Of a stretch of DNA of 64,000 nucleotides, positions 55,871-64,000 are shown one piece after another. The translations under genes were made by a program, and so were the position numbers. The stretch lies in the NCBI GenBank assembly GCA_027924645.1, contig BSBN01000829.1, positions 2,542,001 to 2,606,000 on the forward strand. Reading direction: 5' to 3'. Source of the stretch: Cunninghamia lanceolata (lineage: Eukaryota > Streptophyta > Pinopsida > Cupressales > Cupressaceae). Numbering within the stretch: position 1 is the first letter of the stretch; every line of letters starts with the position of its first letter. Below the pieces are notes generated by a model. It worked only from the letters and a program-made list of their open reading frames with translations. It made no database searches and had not been told where the DNA came from.

Positions 55871-56867
55871 CAACCCTTGAAATACAGCCAAGACAATATC
55901 AATGCCACAAAAGTGTCATGCTATTACTCTTTTTTCTTTCATTCAATCAGTTCTAATAATCGACATATATTATATCCATAAAACCACTATCAGTGGATTT
56001 GTCTTTAGTTTCACATGTTACCAACTCGAATTCCAAATAAGTCTCAACAAATTTTTGGGTTGCCTGGATCCATAAAACATTCAGCAGACTACTTTAAAAG
56101 AAAACATAATCCAACCGCAAGGATCCACATCACATACTCCGAATACGCTACCAAACTTTAAACAAGCAACAGATGAACTCCAGCTGATATCAAAAGTTCA
56201 AAACAGTGCACAAGCACTCTGTACACTAAACTTAGGGCCACTTCTCCATAACCAAACCCGCCATTTCTTCTTTATTTACAAATTACTTGTACAATAGCAC
56301 TAAATCGGGTATATTTCGTACAACTTTTAAAGTATTTTGCATAAAAAAATCATTTTGCACCCATTCATTAGCCCGATACGATTGAAAATTGTCATGCAGA
56401 ATCATTTGCTGTAAAACCGCCGAAACGTCCGCTCACAGTAATCCGCCATAGCTGAACCCCGATCGGAGCACACCAAAATTCCAGAAATCCAAACATCTAT
56501 TTTAGCTTCAATTATTAAAAGCACAAATAATATTTTTAAGGACCTCTAGGCGTGACCCATGAATCTGTAACCCTCAACGATTGCAAAAAGACAACACCGA
56601 ATACAGGTCAAGATCGAGGGAAAAACATAGTGTTGAGGCAGGCAATACGATGAAATAGAACAGGAAACTGTTAAATGAAAATAGAAATCCATGAAAACTA
56701 CTTAAAAATCAAAAAGATACTACACACTCAGGGTTGCAAATCCTTAACCATTATCACAGTCCAACGACACAGATGCAGAAATTTGTACCACTAAATATAA
56801 AAAAAATGGAGTTCCAAACCAAAAAAAAGATAATCAGTATTAACTGCGATGAAGGCGATAAGCTTAC

Positions 56868-57130
56868 CTCGACATTAATCGCCAAGAAAATGCCCTTCAG
56901 AAATCTTAGATTGGGAGAATGTTGGTATAGTGAATTTAATCAGGTTGCCATCACTCTTGTCATCATCTCTGAAATTTTACCGTACCGCTTGCTTGTAATG
57001 TTATCTTTTCTTTTCAGTTTGATTTCTAACCGCTCTTCCGTTGTCTCCCTAAATCATGGTAACGCCAAACATCTCTTAAAAAGACCTTCAAAACAAACGG
57101 TAGTTACCGCCTGATCAGGAGGCTCGGGCC
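56868..57130 (-). promoter_or_regulatory. Probable CBL 5'UTR exon and core promoter region
   Basis: On the minus strand a strong donor, GTCGAG|GTAAGC, ends a possible untranslated exon at 56868. With the acceptor at 52275 it would define a 4,593-base 5'UTR intron; CBL2-type genes are known to have a leader intron. The stretch is richer in GC than its surroundings and holds no long minus-strand frame. The transcription start is not resolved; a weak TATA-like AAATATTTAT lies near 57150. This is inference from splice signals and position. Confidence 0.35.
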
Positions 57131-58734
57131 AGCGTGCATGCGGAAGATAAATATTTTGTCTTGAAAATCGATAATACTTATCAAGATATGTGGAATTTAC
57201 TAGCCCGAGAATATTCCTCCACACATGCACTGCTGAGGTGGTAATAGATATTCATGGTGAAGGAGATCCCTGCGTCTGATGGGACACTTAGTAGATTCCC
57301 TTTAAATGAGTGCATAAGGAAACGGAGGGTAACTTTCTAACACCGTGCATTTGAGTTTATTAACATTACCTATGTGTCCCCCATTAGTCATGCACGGTGT
57401 GACCTTGCACCATTGTAAATCACTCTACAATTTATTTATTTGGTGAATGATTTATAATTTATGTTTGTTAGAACTAGTTTTTTAATTATGTGATAGCAAG
57501 TTTTGAATATCAAAATATTGTGTTCCAAATCAAAGTTCTAAATACTTGAAAAAAAGAAAATAGATGTGTTCTTATGGGGGTGTTTAGAGAGGGGAAAGGA
57601 CACCCTAACTTGGTACCTTTCAAAATCATACATGGCGATTTCAATTATTCTTAAAATTTTGTGGCATTTTACTTGTCAATTACTTGGCAAGTCCCTTGCT
57701 TGCTTAAACTTAAGGTTTCAAGTCTACATCGTCAAATATGATGCCACATTAACATGCTTTTGTTGAGGTGTCAAAAAAGACCCAAAAGACAAAACGTTAG
57801 GTGGATAGTTGTGCATTAAGTCATGATAGTTGTACATTAAATGACGTTTTGTTGGTGTACTAATGTGGCATCACATGATTTGTCATTTTTTTTATCTAAT
57901 AAGCACATTTCATTCGGTTATTAGTAATAATGTTCATCACTAACAACCTTGAAGTTATAACTAATAATGTTTTATTACTAACTACTAAAAGCACTTAAAT
58001 GTGCCATTGAATGATTGATAAGCATAGATATTTATTTTAAAAAATAGAGCTATTAAATGCATTGTTTAGGAGGAGTTGTAAAACCTATTTTTCACCTAGT
58101 CTTATTTTTAGGTTGAAAGTTAATACTTCTCTTCAGTGTTGAATATGCTAAGGGGGTTTACTTATATCGTGTTGAAGTTATGTTGATTTTGAATTGTAGG
58201 AACAAAGTGGAAATATTTTGTGTGGGTTAACTCCGCAGCTTTAAATTTGGGTCCTATATAGAAAGAAAAATTATCCACATTCATCACTCCCTGCATTTCT
58301 AATAATGTTGGTTCTCATGTTGTATATGTTGTAAATAGTTAATAATAAGCATAAGAGTGTATTAATGTTTCTCCAAATATATTATGTCATTTTTTACTTT
58401 CTAATATACATTTTTCCATGTTTTAAGATTGACTACTTTCATGTCATAGATTTCACCTTCTCTCAAGCCAAAACAATAGGTTTTAGAATATGTAAATGCT
58501 TTTTGAAGTTTATGAGTTTAACAAACATAATAAGTTATAAACAACTACATCTACACAAAAAGCATGTATCATTTTATGGCCTTCAATCCAACTATCTAGG
58601 TATTTTTAGTTTTGCACATAGCATTAAAGTATTTACAACCGTCATCCACTAAACCTTTTTGGTTGCATGCTAGTAAAACACAAGTAAAGATAACATAGTC
58701 AAGTTGGGTTCTAGAATGTTTTATTAGTTTAAAG
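57131..58734. other. Intergenic DNA upstream of CBL
   Basis: Apart from the fold-back at 57739-57873 I see AT-rich sequence with no gene, RNA or clear transposon. Confidence 0.7.
57739..57873. repeat. 135-bp fold-back (MITE-like)
   Basis: TGATGCCACATTA at the left end is the reverse complement of TAATGTGGCATCA at the right end. An inner pair, CAAAACGTT and GACGTTTTG, continues the hairpin. In the centre GATAGTTGTGCATTAA is repeated as GATAGTTGTACATTAA. No duplication of flanking bases was recognised. Confidence 0.6.
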
Positions 58735-59445
58735 AGCTTGTAAAAGCCATTTTGGACATATTATGCAATCATAGTAATCTATGAGATAATAATTCTTTGA
58801 GATAGCTTATCAAACAGTTCACATGCCTTGTATATGCTTCCACATTTTGCATACATGTCTATCAAGGCACACGCAAGTACAACATTTGGCAAAATTTCAC
58901 TTTCAATTATGTTTGATGGATGTTGATACCCTGTTCTAAAGCTCCCATTTTGGCACAAGCTTGGAGGATGCTAGCAAAGGTTGTGGAGTTACCTCAAACC
59001 TACCAATTGCATTGAGTTAGGCCTCAGACCTACTAATTGCATTTTCTTAAAGTTTCCAAGGCCTTGTCACTAAACCCATTTTGTGCATATCATGTAACCA
59101 TTCTCGAGTCCATACGACCATGTCTCCTTGAGGCACTTTGTCAAACAATTCACATGCCTTACATGTATTCTCCTACATTTTGCATACATGTCTACTAGAG
59201 GCTTGCAACAAAAACATGGGACAAAATTTTAGTTTTGACTTGCTTTTATGGAAGTCCGCCGCTTTTTCTAAAGCTCCCTTTTTAGCACAAGTGGGAAGGA
59301 TGCTAGGAAAGGTTGTGGAATCTAGATTTATAACTTCCAATTGCACTTGCTTAAATATTTCTAAGGCATTATTTATAAACCCATTTTGCCTATATCCTAT
59401 AATCATTACAATCTGTATATGCCTAAAAATGACACGATTCAATCT
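58735..59445 (-). pseudogene. PPR protein gene fragment, decayed
   Basis: Minus-strand frames with stops and shifts match plant PLS-class pentatricopeptide proteins, which bind organellar RNA (known). Examples are IGYRQNGFINNALEIFKQVQ, DSTTFPSILPTCAKKGALEK and, about 345 bp downstream, LFDKLSQRIII with YVQNGF. Two PPR triplet modules are recognisable as a diverged direct repeat. No start, signal peptide or C-terminal domain remains. Confidence 0.8.
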
Positions 59446-59459
59446 AAATAGATATTCTT

Positions 59460-60612
59460 AATATTTATTCCTTTCTAATTCTTCTATCAATAAATAAATA
59501 AACAAATTTGTTTATTTGGTTCACATTCCTCTAAATTAATTAAATATCAAAATATTTAATTACCTCTTCTAAAGTCAAAATTGAATAAATTTTTTTATTT
59601 AATTAAATTCTTCCAAACAATCAAAATAATTCTTAATTATTTAATTAAATCAAATTATTTCTCCAAATTTCAATAAATCAAATCAAATTTATTTAAATTC
59701 TCTCTAATCCCTCAAAATAAAATACAATCAAATATTTTATTTATTCTTCAAAATCATGCACAAACAATTAAATAAATTTATTTATTTAATTTGTTTTCTT
59801 ATCTTCTAAATTAAGTAATTCTAATTATTTAATTATTTCTTCCAATAATATCTTCTCTAAATTTAAATAAATCAATTATTTATTTAAGTTGTCTTTTCTT
59901 CTAAATTGAGTTATCTCTAAATATAATTCAAGCTTTGTGGACATGTAATTAAATATTCCTAATATTTAATAAAGCAAAATATCTTCTTATTCTTATGCAA
60001 ATCTATTCTTCTTGTTTTAAATCACTTAACTGATTATTATATTATTTTAATTGCTTTAACTCATTCTTCTATTCTTGTTAATTCATCTCATGCAAAAGAA
60101 AGCAAGACACATGTCTTCTTGTTATTCGTTACGCGTTCCTCAATTATTCTCAATTGTTGATCTTCTCAAGTCTTTTATACCATTGGTCTCTTCTTTCCCA
60201 AGTCTATAAATTGAACCTCATTCTATCATCCAAGCTTTAAGTATTGTTACTCTACAGAAATTACAGCGCGTCTTTGACACCAATTACTTCATTACTTGTG
60301 ATCACATTCACTACTACGCACTATGCACTACTACCATCGTTGTGAAACTCTTCTTCATTGTGATATTATCATAGCCATTCCCAATTGACATTCTTGAAGC
60401 ATAGCAAGGAAGTGCACTCTTTGAGGGCATCATTCATATATGCAAGAACGATTGTGATAGGCAATCAATGGAAGCTTCAAATTAAGGAGGTTTGCTTTGT
60501 TGTTCATTGCTTTATTTTATTGGATTTTCTTAGTTCACTATTTCATTGAAGTTTTGGATATTTGATATTGATATTATTGCTTATTCATTGTTGATCCAAT
60601 TTTACCCTAACA
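59460..60612 (+). repeat. LTR of a right-hand retrotransposon (5' LTR), left border approximate
   Basis: The segment ends CCCTAACA at 60612, directly before a primer binding site. It carries a TATA box (TCTATAAATTGAACC near 60203). 59460-60000 is extremely AT-rich with AATTAAATAAATT phrases. A matching TGTTAGG start was not found, so the left end may be diverged. Confidence 0.6.
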
Positions 60613-60616
60613 TTTT

Positions 60617-60635
60617 TGGCGCCCATCGTGGGGCC
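60617..60635 (+). other. Primer binding site
   Basis: TGGCGCCCATCGTGGGGCC, four bases after the LTR end. This closely resembles the TGGCGCCCACCGTGGGGC found after the LTR in many plant Ty3/gypsy elements. Confidence 0.75.
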
Positions 60636-61714
60636 TTGCCCCATTCTAACCCAAAAATTGAGTTTTTATGAGTTTAGGTTTCATACACAAGAGGATTGAG
60701 AGAATAGGTGTTGAATAATCAAATGGTGTAACCTTAGCTGAAAAAGTTTCTGGGTTTTGTCGAAAACATAGAAATCCTATCTGAGTATCTCTTACTTTTT
60801 GTAAAAAGTGCACAGATTTCAAAAAAACATATCACAAATTTGTGCCCCTATTTTTAGCCTATATTTTTTTGTTTTTTTGGCCTATTTTTAGCAATTTCAT
60901 GAAATTGGGCATATCTGTGTAACTTTAGCTTAAAATATTTCTGAGTTTTGTTGAAAACATCAAAATCCTATTTGGGTATCTCTTTTTTTTGCAGGAAGTG
61001 CACATATTTCAAGAAAAAATGATCCCAATCTGTGTCCCTATTTTTAGCCCATGCTTACTTTTTTTGGCCTATTTTTAGTAATTTCACGAAATCGGGCATA
61101 TCTTTTGTATTAGGAGTCAAATTTTCATGAAACTAGTGGTGTTGGAAACATGGTTCTCCCAACTTTTCTATGGTGAAAGAATTTTGAAGTAATTTTATCA
61201 GATTTGTCAGGTACACTCAGTCAAAGTCAACCCTTCTTTGCAAAACTTCAAACAGTCATAACTTGTGTAAAATTTATTCAATTTTCACGATTTTTTTGAA
61301 ATTGCATAGAATTATATGTAGAATCTGATCATAATATCCAATCTAGTGTACCTAATCATTATTATCAGATTTTTTCTAGATTGCTCATTTTTCACCTAAC
61401 AAGTTAAGCATTTTTGGTTCAATTGATTTTATGCTAACTATTGAGTTTTTGGTTGAACTAATCAACTTTTTGCAACCTCTTATTACTCAAACAGAGAAAA
61501 TAGATTTTCCTAACATATTCATGCAGGACGAGCATTAAAGAATTAAAAACTATATCACACTAAGTCTTAGGAACATATTGTTTTCTTAAGGAACAATGGA
61601 CATGAATGCCAAACACTTCAATTTCTAATGAGAAAGTAAATCGATGCTCATGCAAATCTCATGTAGTCTTAACTAGGAGGGTTGGTAATTGAATCATTGC
61701 TATATTGCTATCTT

Positions 61715-62096
61715 TTCAAAGTTAACAACTCATTGCTATTTGGATAAAATTAAACTCATCATTGTTATTTGGGTAAAACTGAACCATTCCTATGTCAACC
61801 ATCACTTCAAAGTTAACAAATTCATGCTCTTGGATAAAATTAAACTCATCATTGCTATCTAGGTAAAACTGAACCATTGCTATCTCGATCATCACTTCAA
61901 AGTTAACAATTCGTGCTACTTTGATAAAATTGAACTCATCATTACTATCTGGGTAAAACTGAACCATTGCTATCTCGATCATCACTTCAAAGTTAACAAT
62001 TCATGCTATCTGGGATAAAATTGAACTCGTCATTGCTATCTTGGTAAAACTGGACTATTGCTATCTTGTTATCACTTCAAAGTTAACAAAATTCTG
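61715..62096. repeat. 90-bp minisatellite, four units plus a partial fifth
   Basis: Units start with TTCAAAGTTAACAA at 61715, 61806, 61896, 61986 and 62076. Each holds GATAAAATTRAACTCATCAT and GGTAAAACTGAACCATTGCT. Period is a multiple of three, so a minus-strand frame stays open over 88 codons as a 30-residue repeat (for example SNDEFNFI); this is probably a by-product. Confidence 0.92.
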
Positions 62097-62759
62097 TGCT
62101 TGCCCAAGTAGATAGCTCATCTAGTTTTTCTCATTTTTAACTAGGGGAAAAAAACCGCTGTATTATGTGTTTTGGGAATGATACTAGGCCTATGCTCTCC
62201 CCTATCTTGGGTGACCAAAATGCCAGACATATCATTTTCGCATGTGTTTTTCCTTTAGAGGGGCCTGCTCTTGGATACCATTCATTCAAGTAGGAACGAC
62301 CCTAAGTGGTAACAGGCTAGACGCCAAGCCCTTCCAAGCCACTATAAATAAATTGTGTTTGGAGTGAAAACTTCAAACAACGAGTGTAGTTGTGTTATAC
62401 TGACAGCCAACCTCCCCCAAAACCCTCCAAGGCGCAACCCTTGCAGGCTGGGAGACTCCATAACGGAGAGTAGTGCTGCCGCATGTATAACCACTCGAAC
62501 AGTTGTCTTTATTACTCATCCTTTGTTCTAGTGGCCAAAAACCCCTGTAATCCATTTAAAGCCTAGGATTGTACTTGCTTTTCTTTTTTAGTCCAAAAAG
62601 AGTCAAAAAATCACAAAAAAACCATAAAAATATTCTTTGTGTTTGTTATGTCTTCTTGCCATAATTTCAGAAAATTAGATCAGAAAGACCTTCTTGCAAC
62701 CAAAGATACCAAAAACATCAGAAAGTTTCCAAAAAAAATTGCAAAAATACTGAGAAAAA

Positions 62760-62945
62760 CCAGAGTGGTGCATCTATCCTTTGTTTCTGCGCATTTGTGC
62801 CGACCTGTGGTGCATCTATACCAACTTGCAATGCTTTTACTATCTATTATAGCACATGTACCTTTTACCAGTGTGGCGCATATGTCCTAACTTCTAGCGC
62901 ATTTACTAGTTTTTGCAACGCATCTGTTCTGGCGCATGCATGACA
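62760..62945 (+). repeat. Cluster of GCGCAT/TGCATCTAT motifs
   Basis: Variants of GGTGCATCTAT, TGCGCATTTG, GGCGCATATGT, AGCGCATTTAC, AACGCATCTGT and GGCGCATGCAT follow each other every 20-40 bases within 190 bases. They are immediately upstream of the gag-like frame. Confidence 0.65.
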
Positions 62946-63027
62946 GTGAGCACTTGCACAATCTTTGAGAGAAAAATTTTAGGTTTTCTAGGTACCCATT
63001 TCAGTCTCGTGTCAATTTCTGTTGAAA

Positions 63028-63602
63028 TGACAAACCAATTAGAAGTAATTGCTCAAGAACTCCAATACCTATGAGAGCAATTAGACTTCAACGCCTCGTC
63101 CCAAGATCATATAGCAATTACTCAAGAACTCCAAGTCATACAACAAGAAATGGCAATCTTACAAGCTGAACGTGTCAGTACTAGCTACACCTCACCCCAA
63201 AGTCATACATTCTTGTCCCGTCTTAATGATACTCTTAACAAGGCAAACACCACCTCAAGTGGGAAATCGTATACCACTCCGTCTACTAGTCCTCCTTCAC
63301 CATCTTCTAAGGCACATATCCCAAAGCATACCAGTCTTACACCAACACTGCCATTGAGTTCTCCAAGCTCTAAATGGGCAACCAAAGAAGCCTCCGATAA
63401 GTTTTGGGAAAGATGTTTTCTAGATTTACACAACAAAAGAAAAGATAGGGAGAACTCTAAATCCACTCCTCTATTACCTAACTCCTCTACCCAAACGCCT
63501 ACCAATGATGTGATCCAAGGGCTACTAGCAGAAAGTCAACCATATCCCCAAATTATGGTCCTTGACCTTATCAAGAACCTTCAAGCATGTCCATTACTCT
63601 AA
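63028..63602 (+). pseudogene. gag-like reading frame of right-hand element
   Basis: From ATG 63028 (MTNQLEVIAQELQYL) one stop interrupts the frame at codon 16, then it is open to 63602. The start is a Gln/Glu-rich heptad-like region (ITQELQVIQQEMAILQAE), followed by a Ser/Thr/Pro-rich stretch and KEASDKFWERCFLDLHNKRK. After 63602 similar low-complexity protein continues in other frames (HLHVVDQEPIQ and a repeated IHNLYLF phrase). A position just after the leader suggests gag or an additional ORF; no domain is recognised. Confidence 0.45.
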
Positions 63603-64000
63603 CCTCGTCATGTCACCTGCAACCCCTTGAGCATATTGAAGAACCTCCTACCATGCACCAAAGTCAAGGTCCATCGCACCTTCATGTTGTTGACCAAGAG
63701 CCTATCCAAAAGTCTTCTACCTCAACTTTGATTCAAGCACATCAAGAGTTATGTCAAGAGCACACTTTAGAACATGTGGAAACATCAACCCCCTATCTAA
63801 ATCAAGATCAAAGCACTCCCATCTGACCCTTACATAACCTTTATCTTTTCGATGATCCTATACCTATACATGAGCAATAAATCCAATTTCAAACCATTCA
63901 TAACCTATATCTCTTTTATGATCAAGATACTACCTTTGATGAAGAAGCTATCCATGAGAAACTTGATCATATACATGAACGAGAGATCAAATTCCAACCC

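Larger units (their letters stand above)
52275..56867 (-). other. Inferred CBL 5'UTR intron
   Basis: Apart from the copia fragment (52950-54870) and the diverged tandem repeat (55560-55870), I see only AT-rich sequence without recognisable genes. 52275-52940 and 55880-56860 show nothing beyond low-complexity tracts. Confidence 0.35.
60613..64000 (+). mobile_element. LTR retrotransposon internal region, runs off window
   Basis: Starts with a primer binding site and a long leader (60640-63000), which contains a 90-bp minisatellite and a GCGCAT motif cluster. A broken gag-like frame follows from 63028. The layout (GGCGCCC-type primer site, very long leader) suggests a Ty3/gypsy element; no pol domain falls within the window. 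Confidence 0.65.

Noticed and set aside
1..64000. CRISPR arrays, bacterial operons, tRNA genes, organelle inserts
   Set aside because: Nothing of the kind was seen; spacing-regular repeats here are minisatellites or retroelement repeats in a plant nuclear context.

Overview
The window reads as nuclear DNA of a seed plant with a very large genome, most likely a conifer. It is AT-rich and full of old nested retrotransposons. One ordinary gene is stretched over more than 50 kb by giant introns, and there is a hammerhead ribozyme of the kind carried by Penelope-like elements, which are known in conifers (the Dryad group). The taxon is an inference; there is no organelle or rRNA operon sequence to anchor it.

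The one confident gene is on the minus strand: a calcineurin B-like (CBL) calcium sensor of the CBL2/CBL3 type. I could place six coding exons (52243-52144, 51977-51895, 32621-32562, 22502-22394, 8578-8526, 3277-3197). Each has GT/AG borders and matching phase, and together they give 162 codons from the start Met to the end of the third EF-hand region. The last exons (fourth EF-hand and C-terminal tail) lie to the left of base 1. A 5'UTR exon probably lies near 56868-57130. Introns are 166 bp, 19.3 kb, 10.1 kb, 13.8 kb, 5.2 kb and at least 3.2 kb.

Almost everything else at 1-56.8 kb is intron filled by repeats. Intron 4 (8.6-22.4 kb) holds a 5'-truncated LINE (13.2-15.8 kb), a small inverted-repeat element enclosing an exon-like ORF (15.9-16.1 kb), and a large fold-back built from 5S-rRNA-derived tandem units (16.4-21.3 kb) that is itself interrupted by two solo LTRs with exact target duplications. 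Intron 3 holds a second orphan exon-like ORF (24.2 kb). Intron 2 (32.6-51.9 kb) holds a full-length but dead Ty3/gypsy chromovirus (36394-49410, TSD AGCGT) inserted into the reverse transcriptase of an older LINE. The chromovirus was later hit by a MITE-like element in its integrase, a 3.9-kb LTR-like segment between RT and RNase H, a 2.1-kb solo LTR in its 5' LTR, and a segment carrying the hammerhead ribozyme. A dead Ty1/copia pol lies in the 5'UTR intron.

Right of the gene (57.2-64 kb) there is a fold-back, a decayed PPR gene fragment, and the 5' part of another LTR retrotransposon (LTR end and primer binding site at 60.6 kb, a 90-bp minisatellite, and a broken gag-like reading frame) running off the window.

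The less expected signals are the hammerhead ribozyme, a 1.75-kb array of more than 30 GGCGC motifs at 41.2-43.0 kb, the 5S-derived inverted arrays, and the two unrecognised exon-like ORFs.
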